Below, in pieces: positions 16,967 to 25,286 of a stretch of DNA of 64,000 nucleotides. The notes beneath the pieces are model-generated. The model had not been told where the DNA came from, did not search any database, and saw only the letters and a program-made list of their open reading frames with translations. Origin of the DNA: MGIIa-K1 sp964577145 (GTDB lineage Archaea; Thermoplasmatota; Poseidoniia; Poseidoniales; Poseidoniaceae); assembly GCA_964577145.1 (NCBI GenBank), contig CAZNXM010000004.1, positions 19,820 through 83,819 of the forward strand. Direction: 5' to 3'. Both the position numbers and the translations under genes were made by a program. Each line of letters starts with the position of its first letter. Position 1 is the stretch's first letter.

Positions 16967-17863
16967 TTATTCGCCGGTATCTGGCAATTCAGTTTCTTCG
17001 GCAGAACCTGATGACCAGTCATAGATACCCTTTCCACTCTTTTTACCAAGTCTGCCCTCTGCTACTAATTTCTCGAGTAGCGGGTGCGGGGCATAGGACT
17101 CATCATCGAATGATTCCATGAGATTGAGAAGGATATCCCGACGTACATCAAGACCTACTAGGTCGGTAAGCGCTAGCGGCCCCATCGGGTGTTTGTATCC
17201 TAGAACCATCGCGGTATCGATATCCTTAGCAGAAGCAACACCATCTGCAAGCATACGAATTGCCTCATTGCCGAGTACAACTCCAAGGCGACTGGTAGCG
17301 AAACCAGGGACGTCTTTGACAAGAATAGTAGTTTTTCCCATCGCTTCACCAGCAGCTTTGGCAAATGCCACAGTTTCGTTTGAGCACGAGTCGTGCGCAA
17401 CAAGTTCGAGGAGTTTCATTATCGGAACCGGATTGAAGAAATGCATACCGATCACTTTGGCAGGTCTTCCAGAAGCCGCAGCAATATCGGCAATAGATAG
17501 AGATGAAGTATTGGTTCCAAGAATACAATCTTCTGTGGTCATTGCTCCTAGGTCCGCAAAAATTTCGTGTTTGAGTGAAGGAATCTCCGGAACTGCTTCA
17601 ATCACCATATCAACATCTGCAACAGCCTGTGCCATGTCATCATATGGTGTCAACAGAGTGGACCAGGCCGCCTTCTGTTCTGGTGTGGTTTTGCCACGGG
17701 CAATCCCCTTGTCCCAGAATGCATCAATATTGGCCATGCCACGTGCTAATCCTTCGGGAAATGCATCGAAAAGATTGGTCTTCCAGCCAGCCTGAGCGCA
17801 GACTTGAGCAATTCCTGCACCCATAGTACCGGCGCCGATAACCGCAACCGACTTGACCGCCAT
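16967..17863 (-). CDS. 3-hydroxyacyl-CoA (3-hydroxybutyryl-CoA) dehydrogenase
   Basis: This 298-residue NAD-dependent dehydrogenase oxidises 3-hydroxyacyl-CoA to 3-ketoacyl-CoA. The Rossmann motif is VIGAGTMGAGIAQ (GAGTMG at residues 10-15). The catalytic segment is NTSSLSIADIAA...GMHFFNPVPIMKLLELV, with the His of MHFFNP. The C-terminal helical domain contains VLGYKHPMGPLALTDLVGLDV and GRLGKKSGKGIYDW. Length matches stand-alone bacterial Hbd proteins, not the large FadB fusion. With the crotonases of this window it can carry out two consecutive steps of beta-oxidation. It is part of a long minus-strand block. Confidence 0.93.
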   Translation of the reverse strand: MAVKSVAVIGAGTMGAGIAQVCAQAGWKTNLFDAFPEGLARGMANIDAFWDKGIARGKTTPEQKAAWSTLLTPYDDMAQAVADVDMVIEAVPEIPSLKHEIFADLGAMTTEDCILGTNTSSLSIADIAAASGRPAKVIGMHFFNPVPIMKLLELVAHDSCSNETVAFAKAAGEAMGKTTILVKDVPGFATSRLGVVLGNEAIRMLADGVASAKDIDTAMVLGYKHPMGPLALTDLVGLDVRRDILLNLMESFDDESYAPHPLLEKLVAEGRLGKKSGKGIYDWSSGSAEETELPDTGE

Positions 17864-17886
17864 GACCTATCCTAACAGGCCTTGGT

Positions 17887-18780
17887 TCATGACGATTCCT
17901 TGGATTGAGCGTAAGCCACTCCGCCTACAATGAGCGCAAATGATGCTACAAGTGACCACCCCAGCATCTCATCGATGAGCGCCCAACCCGATAGTATTCC
18001 AAATAATGGAACGAGATAGACATAGAGAGCAGCTCTACCTGCGCCTATGGTTTTGATTCCATCAGCAAACCAAACATAACTCATCACAGTTGAGGCGATG
18101 GCGAGGAATGCAAGCCATCCCCAAGCCTCCATTGAAGCATGGGGCCAGCCATAATCACTCATCTCCCACAATGCAGTAGGCGTTTGGATTAGTAAGCCAA
18201 CCGAACTTGCCCAAACCGTGAGGTGGAGCGGTGACAGAGCATCATCGCCACTCATCGCCTTTTTCATCAAAATAGTTGCCCCAGCCCAAGAGAGCGCGGC
18301 CAGTCCGATCAGCGCATCTCCAAGAAGTCGCTCATCAACTGGGAGATTGACATTTGGAGAGTACCATGCTATCACAATAACACCACTTACCGCTGCTAAT
18401 AGACCAATTACCAGCCTTCGGTCCAACTTCTCCCCGAGGAATGGTATTGCTAACAAGGCGGTAAAAAGTGGATTGAAAGTGATCATCAGCGATGCATCTC
18501 CTGCGGCAGTCCATTTCATTCCATACATGAAGAATGCTTGATAGACGAAGGTAGACAGAAAGCCGATCATGGCAATGTTTCGCCATTGTTCTCTCTTTGG
18601 AAACACCCATTTTCCAGATATTTTTAGATAGATTAGGAAACAGAATACCGCAAGAATATAGCGCAACCATCCAGCGGTAAAGGGAGGTATTTCCAGAGCA
18701 ACTACTCGACCAGCAACCCAACCTACTCCCCAAATAATTGCTACAACGAGCAACTTGACGTGGGTCGTTGCATTCTTCAT
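17887..18780 (-). CDS. DMT-superfamily transporter (EamA type)
   Basis: This 297-residue protein has about ten hydrophobic helices in two EamA repeats. The first starts with LLVVAIIWGVGWVAGRVVALEIPPFTAGWLRY and the second with LIGLAALSWAGATILMKKA. EamA proteins export amino acids or other metabolites; the substrate cannot be read from the sequence. Its ATG overlaps the stop of the upstream gene in a four-base ATGA, so it is translationally coupled with that hypothetical protein and with the di-iron oxygenase. It might handle an aromatic or acyl metabolite, but that is speculation. Confidence 0.88.
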   Translation of the reverse strand: MKNATTHVKLLVVAIIWGVGWVAGRVVALEIPPFTAGWLRYILAVFCFLIYLKISGKWVFPKREQWRNIAMIGFLSTFVYQAFFMYGMKWTAAGDASLMITFNPLFTALLAIPFLGEKLDRRLVIGLLAAVSGVIVIAWYSPNVNLPVDERLLGDALIGLAALSWAGATILMKKAMSGDDALSPLHLTVWASSVGLLIQTPTALWEMSDYGWPHASMEAWGWLAFLAIASTVMSYVWFADGIKTIGAGRAALYVYLVPLFGILSGWALIDEMLGWSLVASFALIVGGVAYAQSKESS

Positions 18781-19340
18781 TTGAATCGCTCCAAACCAAG
18801 TTGCAGAATTCTGGCTCTTGGAAGCCCGATTTCAGGCATACCTGCAGCAGGGGCGTGTAGTTTCAGACCTTCAATTCGCGTCACATACAATCCGTATGAT
18901 GCGATGTCATCTGTCTTGAATGGAGTTGGCAGACCCATACTATCGAGAGTTTGGCATGCTTGCTGACTGTAAATAGGATAGATATTTGTCGAGAAATGCA
19001 TCCAAGTTGAGATTCTCTTCACATCGACATTGTCCAAAGTGAGAAGATGTTCGAGCATACCAACATCTGGGTACTTCACGGTTTGAAGAGCCATACTCAC
19101 TTCCATAGCAACATCTTCAGTAAGGGCTAATGGAGAGTTTGCTGCCCACATATCAGCATGTGAAAGATGTTCCATTACATCGTCACCAGTAATGGAGAAC
19201 AAGGCTTTCTGGTATTCTCGGTCGGTATATACATCTTCTACCAAGGAGGGTAACTCTAGGTAAAATTGCTCGAGCCTTTCCTCATCGACGCCATAGAGCG
19301 AAACGGGAATCAATTGAATCAACTCAAGCCGTTGCGCCAA
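18777..19340 (-). CDS. Hypothetical protein coupled to the di-iron oxygenase
   Basis: I do not recognise this 187-residue soluble protein. It is mostly helical, with DEERLEQFYLELPSLVEDVYTDREYQKALFSITGDDVMEHL near the start and a C-terminal GLPRARILQLGLERF that resembles a helix-hairpin-helix-like or RNA-binding tail. It overlaps the BoxB/PaaA-like gene by 17 bases and the EamA transporter gene by four. Such tight coupling makes a role in the oxygenase system plausible, perhaps as an accessory subunit. It has no CxxC or ferredoxin motif. Confidence 0.6.
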   Translation of the reverse strand: MAQRLELIQLIPVSLYGVDEERLEQFYLELPSLVEDVYTDREYQKALFSITGDDVMEHLSHADMWAANSPLALTEDVAMEVSMALQTVKYPDVGMLEHLLTLDNVDVKRISTWMHFSTNIYPIYSQQACQTLDSMGLPTPFKTDDIASYGLYVTRIEGLKLHAPAAGMPEIGLPRARILQLGLERFK

Positions 19341-20487
19341 TACCGCTAGCGGTCTGCCGAGGGGTCAATGGTTTGTCCTCAACCCATTGTTGTGTGAAGA
19401 GTTCCTTCAGTGCCTCTTCATCTTCTGGTGTAGGGAGTACGGTCAGAAGGTATTCATCGTATTCTTCGTCACTGCCTTCCCATAGTGCGCCATCAGTAGT
19501 ACACTTGCGGCCGCCGAAATCTCCGATTTCTCGGTTGAAGTTTTCATGAGGAACAAATAGGGTTACTCCGCAATCTTCGGGGAGATATCCATTGAGTTTC
19601 TCAACTTCCTTAACGATCTCATCGTGGTAATGTCCGCGGCTTTCTTCGTTGAGGACTTCTTTGTCGACATCGATGCCCGCTTCGAGTTTCTTGCGCTCAT
19701 CCCAGCGTCCCTTTACTCCCCAGACATATGCCCAGGTAGCACTGGTGGAAGAATCGGTTCCGAATAGGTCGTGCGCTGTTGCCACCCACTTGTTCATGTA
19801 GCGTTGAAGCATATCCAAAGGAATCACTCCAGCCTTGATGATTCTTCGTAGTCCATTGGAACCAGTTCCAAGATGGAATGACTCTTCTTTGAGCATCGGT
19901 CCCATGGATGCAGCCAGTGGTTTGAAAGAAGAAGTTGACAACATTCCAAGTTGGAATTTGCCATCGCGGTCAACGAACATTGTGTAGCAGAAGAAATCGA
20001 GCCAGTGGGGCATTGGGCGATTGAATGCGCCAAGTAGACGGTCACCATCTTGCGCATTTCGCTCCAATAATTTCTGAGCTTCACGCCGTCCTTGCTGTCC
20101 AAAGTAAGTCATTAGCAGGTATGCCATTTGCCATCCATGACGTTGTTCCTCTGCCATGATACGTGCTGCTGCATAGCGGTCATAATCGGTAGGAGCGCTT
20201 GCTAGAAGATGGCGCTGCTGTTCGACAGAAGCGAATTCAGTATCGCCTTGAACGGTGATCATTGCAATCAATGCATCACGGATATTCTGATGCGGAACTT
20301 GTAGTGCTCTTTCCCATTTGGTACGTCCAGCGTAATCGCCAAACTCGATAGTATCTCCAGCACGGTCCCAATCGAATAGAATAGAGAGGTCAAAATCCCC
20401 AAGCCATTCTCGGTTGAATCCGACTCTATCTTGCCACTCGCTGAAGTTAGCGACCCATTCTTCCCAAGTTTTGGGTAGTTCTGCCAT
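19324..20487 (-). CDS. BoxB/PaaA-family di-iron acyl-CoA epoxidase
   Basis: This 387-residue ferritin-like protein resembles the oxygenase subunits that epoxidise benzoyl-CoA (BoxB) or phenylacetyl-CoA (PaaA). Carboxylate/His iron ligands are visible as IMAEEQRHGWQMAYLL (EExxH) and PMLKEESFHLGTG (EExxH). Between them LLGAFNRPMPHWLDFF and FVDRDGKFQL closely recall BoxB. The C-terminal third is Asp/Glu-rich. Length lies between PaaA (about 310) and BoxB (about 475). PaaB, PaaC and PaaE equivalents are not adjacent. Tandem palindromes and a TATA-like box lie just upstream, with an HTH_10 regulator gene beyond them. Substrate is not certain; other acyl-CoA esters are possible. Confidence 0.75.
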   Translation of the reverse strand: MAELPKTWEEWVANFSEWQDRVGFNREWLGDFDLSILFDWDRAGDTIEFGDYAGRTKWERALQVPHQNIRDALIAMITVQGDTEFASVEQQRHLLASAPTDYDRYAAARIMAEEQRHGWQMAYLLMTYFGQQGRREAQKLLERNAQDGDRLLGAFNRPMPHWLDFFCYTMFVDRDGKFQLGMLSTSSFKPLAASMGPMLKEESFHLGTGSNGLRRIIKAGVIPLDMLQRYMNKWVATAHDLFGTDSSTSATWAYVWGVKGRWDERKKLEAGIDVDKEVLNEESRGHYHDEIVKEVEKLNGYLPEDCGVTLFVPHENFNREIGDFGGRKCTTDGALWEGSDEEYDEYLLTVLPTPEDEEALKELFTQQWVEDKPLTPRQTASGIGATA

Positions 20488-20512
20488 GCTACGGGGAGGA
20501 GGCCCCTCCTAT

Positions 20513-20548
20513 TCATTAATTTGCGAACATGTTCGTGCGAACATGTTC
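20513..20548 (-). promoter_or_regulatory. Promoter with tandem palindromic operator for the di-iron oxygenase operon
   Basis: TGCGAACATGTTC occurs twice (20522-20534 and 20536-20548), each containing the perfect 10-bp palindrome GAACATGTTC, 14 bases apart centre to centre. On the minus strand they lie just upstream of an AT-rich TATA-like stretch (AAATTAATGAAT, about 20512-20522), and the oxygenase start codon is at 20487. The second copy overlaps the stop codon of the upstream regulator gene. The placement upstream of the TATA-like element suits an activator, but repression is possible. Confidence 0.7.
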
Positions 20549-21170
20549 AAGGGGAGCGCTTGCGTACATCGTCGGCGTATGTATTGAACACCGTACCCTC
20601 TATCCGGTGCAACTGGACCGATAATGTGGATTTAGATACGCCGATATTTTCAGCGAGATTCGTAAGTGTAATTCTGCGAGGAGTTTCCCAGTATCCCTCG
20701 TGCATTGCCGCATCGAAAACAATCCGCTGACGTGGCGTTAGAAGTCTTGCACCTGCTGCTCTAGTCGAGACTACGCGGTAAGGGATCTCTTCTTCACGAA
20801 GTAATTGAACAAGGCGGCGACTATTTTCTGCTGAGCATTCAATAATCCAATCGACCCATCCATCTCTAACTTCGAAAGGAGAATGAGGAATCACTCCTAC
20901 TTCTCGAATTGGTTTGATGAATCCTCCACCACCTTGTGCGATATCAACTGCATATCTCCCCTCGCCCAATTTGCGTACTTCATCGACTCCACTATGATTG
21001 GACAGTTCACTTTCAATTTCAACCGTAGATGAAATTCTAGCAGCACCTCTGCCCCGTCCAAGAGGCATCGTTTCTTCGATTCTAAGAACTGCTTCTGGGC
21101 GCTGTCGTGAAACATCACCGGACCAGTGCCCTTCAGGCAGTCGGACCTCGATGCGTAGATGTTGAGCCAT
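20547..21170 (-). CDS. HTH_10-type transcriptional regulator (Bat family)
   Basis: This 207-residue protein ends in the HTH_10 domain first described in haloarchaeal bacterio-opsin activators: LTPRQRIVFDAAMHEGYWETPRRITLTNLAENIGVSKSTLSVQLHRIEGTV. The N-terminal 140 residues are beta-rich and probably form the sensing domain seen in that group. The longest frame reaches 21224, but ATG 21170 (MAQHLRIEVRLPEG) gives four bases of spacing from the FBPase gene and the family-like start. It lies directly upstream of the oxygenase operon, separated by tandem palindromes that it probably binds. Confidence 0.85.
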   Translation of the reverse strand: MAQHLRIEVRLPEGHWSGDVSRQRPEAVLRIEETMPLGRGRGAARISSTVEIESELSNHSGVDEVRKLGEGRYAVDIAQGGGGFIKPIREVGVIPHSPFEVRDGWVDWIIECSAENSRRLVQLLREEEIPYRVVSTRAAGARLLTPRQRIVFDAAMHEGYWETPRRITLTNLAENIGVSKSTLSVQLHRIEGTVFNTYADDVRKRSP

Positions 21171-21174
21171 TGTA

Positions 21175-22128
21175 TCACAAAGTATGGGTTCTATCGTGGC
21201 GAGTGACTTCACCAGTTTTGACATCGATTAGTTCAGCAAAGGTCTGCACTTCACTCTCACCGACAACCACGCCTGGTAGATAGCCATCGCATACGCCGGA
21301 TGCAGCAAAGATTGCATCATCGGATTTGCAAAGGTCAGTAGCATCCCAAAGGCGAGTCAAATCATCATTGACCATATTTTCAGCACGCTTTTCCTCTTCC
21401 TCACTTCGGAACACGAGTCTCCCTTCGAAAACCCCTCCGATTCCACGAAGTGCAGTAGCGGTAATCACGCCTTCTGGAGCAGCACCAATCCCGAGAAGCA
21501 TGTCGAAGGGACCGTCATGGCGAGCAGCCCAAATTGCTGCGGAAACATCTCCATCACCCATCAGGTGTAGTTCGGCCCCAGCCCCTCGAATTTCTTTGAA
21601 TAACTGCGAATGGCGCTCTCTATCAAGAGCGACTACTTTGACTTCGCTCATCGGCTTATCGAGAACCGATGCTGCTTGCTCAAGGTTGTAAGCAACACTA
21701 CCATCGAGGCTGATATGACCAGCGAGTTCTGGCCCGGCTGCTATCTTATCCATGTAACAATCAGGAGCGTGTAATAAGGTTCCACGCGGTGCTGCTGCAA
21801 GTACTGCAATTGAGTTTGGAGTATTGTCGGCACAGTTGTTAGTACATTCTAGAGGGTCGACTGCAATGTCGATTTGAAGTGCGCCTTCTACTCCTACCTG
21901 ATTTCCGAGTTCTTCACCGATGAATAGCATAGGAGCTTCATCACGTTCACCCTCTCCAATGGCGACACGTCCATCGAATGGAACTTTGTCAAAGGTCCGC
22001 CTCATCGCTTCAACTGCTGCAGCGTCAGCCGCATTTTTATCACCAAGGCCACGCCATGCAGCGGATGCAATCGCTGCCTGATCGACCGCTTCGAGGAAGT
22101 GGTGTGCGAGGTCGGCGGTCCTGGCCAT
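21175..22128 (-). CDS. glpX: Class II fructose-1,6-bisphosphatase (GlpX family)
   Basis: This 317-residue phosphatase dephosphorylates fructose 1,6-bisphosphate in gluconeogenesis. Metal and substrate motifs are RVAIGEGERDEAPML, DIAVDPLECTNNCA, the phosphate-site DGDVSAAIW and GIGAAPEGVITATALRGIGG. The usual DPLEGT motif reads DPLECT here; Gly to Cys is the one notable change. ATG 22128 (MARTADLAHHF) fits the family start; an in-frame ATG at 22155 would add nine residues. It is followed after four bases by the HTH_10 regulator gene. An aldolase gene is at 26091. Confidence 0.9.
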   Translation of the reverse strand: MARTADLAHHFLEAVDQAAIASAAWRGLGDKNAADAAAVEAMRRTFDKVPFDGRVAIGEGERDEAPMLFIGEELGNQVGVEGALQIDIAVDPLECTNNCADNTPNSIAVLAAAPRGTLLHAPDCYMDKIAAGPELAGHISLDGSVAYNLEQAASVLDKPMSEVKVVALDRERHSQLFKEIRGAGAELHLMGDGDVSAAIWAARHDGPFDMLLGIGAAPEGVITATALRGIGGVFEGRLVFRSEEEEKRAENMVNDDLTRLWDATDLCKSDDAIFAASGVCDGYLPGVVVGESEVQTFAELIDVKTGEVTRHDRTHTL

Positions 22129-22167
22129 ATTGTGGTCCAGACGCGACCCCTCCATGAATGAAACGGG

Positions 22168-22617
22168 TCAGTTACCCTTGTGTTTTTCGAGGACTACAAT
22201 ATCGGTAATCCGTGTTTCTGGGTATTGGCCCTCGGAATTTTTCTCATATGATTTCACCATATCTAGGGCGCAAAGTAGACCTGCCGATGCTCCTGTAAGT
22301 GCTTCCATTTCTATGCCGGTTCGGTAATGGGCATTGACTTCAACAGTACAACGTAGAGCATTTCCTTCCCAAGCCCAATCCACTCTACAACCTTCAAGTG
22401 GAATTGGATGGCAATGAGGAATAATTCTTGGAGTATCTTTGACTGCTTGAATCGCAGCAATAGTAGATGCTTCAAGCACATCTCCTTTCTCTACTGAGCC
22501 AGAAGTAATCGCCTGTTTTGACGCACTGGATAAGTGAACTAAGCCGGTGGCACTGGCTCGACGCTCCACGATTGGCTTGTCTCCAATATCAACAACTCCC
22601 TGAATGCTTTTGTCCAT
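22168..22617 (-). CDS. moaC: Cyclic pyranopterin monophosphate synthase MoaC
   Basis: MoaC converts the cyclised GTP intermediate made by MoaA to cyclic pyranopterin monophosphate in molybdenum cofactor synthesis. Motifs are VVDIGDKPIVERRASATG, TIAAIQAVKDTPRIIPHCHPIPL and the C-terminal YRTGIEMEALTGASAGLLCALDMVKSYEK, with the catalytic Lys pair. ATG 22617 gives 149 residues, close to the family's 160, and starts four bases after the moaE stop. The upstream extension of the frame lies inside moaE and is not used. Confidence 0.92.
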   Translation of the reverse strand: MDKSIQGVVDIGDKPIVERRASATGLVHLSSASKQAITSGSVEKGDVLEASTIAAIQAVKDTPRIIPHCHPIPLEGCRVDWAWEGNALRCTVEVNAHYRTGIEMEALTGASAGLLCALDMVKSYEKNSEGQYPETRITDIVVLEKHKGN

Positions 22618-22621
22618 AACA

Positions 22622-23047
22622 TCACCCAAGTCCGGCCTTCCAAGTCTCGCCCGATGGCTTGACTTCTTTCTTCCACAGAGGGGCTTGTCGTTTGAGTTCA
22701 TCGATTAGCCAAGAGCAGCTTTCGAAAGCCTCCTTTCGGTGAGGGCTTGCAACATGAATTGCGACAATATTTTCACCTGGCCCTACCGAACCGGTACGGT
22801 GAGACATTGCAACAGAATGAATTGAAAATTGCTCAATCGCTTGTTCTGCAAGTTGGTTGAGCGTAGAAGATAATTGATCTTGCCAAGCATCAAATTCCAG
22901 ACGAAGCACCTCTTCGCCATCATCATTACCGCGAGTAATTCCAATAAAGGAGACTATTGCACCGCATCCCTCGCTTTGGAGTCGCTCTCGTAATGCATCT
23001 GGGTCGAGGGCAGATGGGGCCTCTTCGATGATGATTCGCCCCTCCAT
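22622..23047 (-). CDS. moaE: Molybdopterin synthase large subunit MoaE
   Basis: MoaE holds the active site of molybdopterin synthase and, with MoaD thiocarboxylate, inserts the dithiolene sulfurs. Family blocks are GAIVSFIGITRGNDDG, MSHRTGSVGPGENIVAIHVASPHRKEAFESC and the end IDELKRQAPLWKKEVKPSG (catalytic Lys residues). The ATG at 23047 is chosen; a TTG six bases upstream is weaker. moaC follows after four bases, so the two form an operon. moaD, moaA and a molybdoenzyme are not in this window. Confidence 0.93.
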   Translation of the reverse strand: MEGRIIIEEAPSALDPDALRERLQSEGCGAIVSFIGITRGNDDGEEVLRLEFDAWQDQLSSTLNQLAEQAIEQFSIHSVAMSHRTGSVGPGENIVAIHVASPHRKEAFESCSWLIDELKRQAPLWKKEVKPSGETWKAGLG

Positions 23048-23100
23048 GGCCAAGCCAAGTTGGCCGCATCCTTGAAACCATCTTTGTGAGTGAGACCCCC

Positions 23101-24354
23101 ATGGACGAGCACAAACCCATCCATATCATGGGAGCAGGGCTCTCTGGTTTGGCTGCGGCTATCACTCTTGCAAGGGGTGGGCGAGAAGTCCATGTTCATG
23201 ATATCAGAGAAGATTCAGGTGCGCGTTTTGATGGCGATTTCCAGGCTTTAGAAAATTGGTCTCAGCCTTTTGATTTCTTTGACCAACTGCGAGATTGGGG
23301 TTTCGACCCTGCAGAATTCAAGGCTACAGAATTCAGTGTCATCGATTTGATTCATCCCGACGATGAGATTACTCAACCCTATACCGATGGGGTTGCTTAT
23401 CGCATAGTAGAACGAGGTACCTCCTCGCATACAATAGATCAGGGATTCAAGAGAATGGCGCTTGAGGCCGGGGCTCAAATACACTACAAGAATCGTGTGA
23501 AGGAAGAGGATTGCGATATTATTGCATGCGGTCCTAAGGGAACAAGTGCTGTAGCCTATGGCGAAATTTTTGAGACCAGTCATCCAAACCATATCGGATT
23601 TCAATTGAATGATAAATTAGCGCCCGGTGCCTATTCCTATCTAATTGTAATAGATGGTGTTGGCCTAATTTGCACTTGCTTATGGCGCAAGCAGAAAAAA
23701 AGCGAGCGATTCCTCAACGAGACAATAGCTTGGTATGAGGCCAAGTATCCCGATTTGGATAGAAAACCAATCAAGCGAGTAGGTGGTAAAGGTGATTTTA
23801 CAATTAATGCTCGATACAAGCAGAATGGTCGTTATTACATCGGTGAATCTGGTGGTCTTCAGGATTTCATGTGGGGATTCGGAATGAGGATGGCTGTGTG
23901 GTCGGGCCATCTTGCTGCTAAGGATATCCTTGGTGAGTGTGACTATGAAAAGGAAGTTCGACGCCAACTCCTACCTTATGTTCGTACTTCAGTAACCAAT
24001 CGTTTCTTAATGAATAGAGTCGGTGATGGAATGTTCAAGCGAATGTGCAATAATTGGATGCGTAATCAGAAGCGCAATGATGACGGCTTAGTGTGGGTTG
24101 CTAAATTGTTCAGACCTACTTGGTGGAAAACTCTGATCTATCACATGGTCAGCCCTTTCATGCTCGAGAAGGACTCCAAAGCGATGGGCCGTGGTGTTCG
24201 TCGAATGCCTTTCCGCAAGGCTCTCAAGCGCGATGTCTGGGAACAATCCGCTGAAGCACAGGAAGTAGGTAATAGATGGAATGAAGCACGAAAAGGAGGA
24301 GGCAAGACTTCCTTCGCTGAAGACTCGGATTCCCCTTCAGTTCCAGATTCTTGA
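23101..24354 (+). CDS. Geranylgeranyl reductase-like FAD-dependent oxidoreductase
   Basis: This 417-residue flavoprotein starts with the FAD dinucleotide motif IHIMGAGLSGLAAAITLARGG followed by VHVHD. A middle segment with IIACGPKGTSAVAYG and the late GESGGLQDFMWGFGMRMAVWSGHLAAKDIL (second FAD motif) resemble the geranylgeranyl reductase or halogenase group. In archaea such proteins often saturate isoprenoid lipid chains; this specific role is inference. A basic, Trp-containing C-terminal region (PTWWKTLIYHM) may touch the membrane. ATG 23101 is preferred over the in-frame GTG at 23086. The gene is divergent from moaE. Confidence 0.72.
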   Translation: MDEHKPIHIMGAGLSGLAAAITLARGGREVHVHDIREDSGARFDGDFQALENWSQPFDFFDQLRDWGFDPAEFKATEFSVIDLIHPDDEITQPYTDGVAYRIVERGTSSHTIDQGFKRMALEAGAQIHYKNRVKEEDCDIIACGPKGTSAVAYGEIFETSHPNHIGFQLNDKLAPGAYSYLIVIDGVGLICTCLWRKQKKSERFLNETIAWYEAKYPDLDRKPIKRVGGKGDFTINARYKQNGRYYIGESGGLQDFMWGFGMRMAVWSGHLAAKDILGECDYEKEVRRQLLPYVRTSVTNRFLMNRVGDGMFKRMCNNWMRNQKRNDDGLVWVAKLFRPTWWKTLIYHMVSPFMLEKDSKAMGRGVRRMPFRKALKRDVWEQSAEAQEVGNRWNEARKGGGKTSFAEDSDSPSVPDS

Positions 24355-24395
24355 GCGGCGATATACTCATCTAGCGAACCCTTGTCCGAGGAGAC

Positions 24396-25259
24396 ATGAG
24401 CGACCTACACGGACTCGTGCTTGAGCCAATGCCCAACAATCTCGTCAACTACGGAACCACCACAAATGGTATCGCAGTTATCGAATTAGCATCCAACTCT
24501 GCAGGTGCACCTCTCACTGATGGTGAAGTTGGACCAAATACATACACTCATGGAATGATGTGTGATATCGATACCGCTGTAATTAAGGCACGATTTGATG
24601 ACAATGTCACAGTCATCGTCATCACAGGTAATGGTCACAAGTTCTTTTCCGCAGGCGCTTCAATCCAGATGCTAAACAGTGTTACTCCAGGATTCAAGTA
24701 CAATTTCTGTCTTCACGCAAACGAGACACTTTCTCGCTTCGAACAGACCTCCAAGTTGGTTATCTGTGCAATGAATGGTCACGCTGTTGGTGGCGGTCTT
24801 GAGATCGCTATGGCTGCAGACATTCGTATCGCCCGCAAGAATTCCGGTAAGGTCGGACTTCCTGAGATCAACCTTGGAGTGCTTGCAGGTACCGGTGGTA
24901 CTGCTCGCCTAACTCGTTTAATCGGTAAGGCAAAGGCGCTAGAGATGATGGTCACTGGCGAATTAATGTCTTTTGAAGATGCAAAGGATTGCAGCCTCAT
25001 CAACCACATTTGGGAAGGTGATGCAGATGAGTTCCGCAGAGACATTCTAGATTGGGCTAGCCAATTCACCCTACCTAACAAGGCAACTAAGGCTGTTGGA
25101 AACATCAAGCGTTCTTGCCAGACCGGACCAGAGATTCCATTCGAGTACCACTTGGCACTCGAGCGTGAGTTGCAAGCTGCACTCTTCGGAAGCAGCGATG
25201 CTAAGGAAGGCATTGCGGCATATGTTGAGAAGCGCGTACCTTCCTTCGAAGGTAACTGA
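24396..25259 (+). CDS. Enoyl-CoA hydratase (crotonase family)
   Basis: This 287-residue crotonase has both hydratase glutamates: NGHAVGGGLEIAMAADIRIAR and LPEINLGVLAGTGGTARLTRLIG. The first oxyanion-hole segment is KFFSAGASIQML, where Ser replaces the usual Asp of AGAD. The N-terminal 25 residues extend beyond the usual start. It stands alone on the plus strand; its stop lies in a hairpin shared with the convergent zinc-knuckle gene. It probably acts in acyl-CoA breakdown with the dehydrogenase at 16967. Confidence 0.88.
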   Translation: MSDLHGLVLEPMPNNLVNYGTTTNGIAVIELASNSAGAPLTDGEVGPNTYTHGMMCDIDTAVIKARFDDNVTVIVITGNGHKFFSAGASIQMLNSVTPGFKYNFCLHANETLSRFEQTSKLVICAMNGHAVGGGLEIAMAADIRIARKNSGKVGLPEINLGVLAGTGGTARLTRLIGKAKALEMMVTGELMSFEDAKDCSLINHIWEGDADEFRRDILDWASQFTLPNKATKAVGNIKRSCQTGPEIPFEYHLALERELQAALFGSSDAKEGIAAYVEKRVPSFEGN

Positions 25260-25286
25260 GTACCTTCAAAGCGGACAAGTCCGCTT
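25248..25286. terminator. Two adjacent hairpins between convergent genes
   Basis: GAAGGTA, ACTGAG loop, TACCTTC (25248-25267) spans the crotonase stop. AAGCGGAC, AA, GTCCGCTT (25269-25286) follows and covers the last codons of the zinc-knuckle gene. The position between convergent 3' ends suggests transcript-end structures. Neither has a T-tract. Confidence 0.45.
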
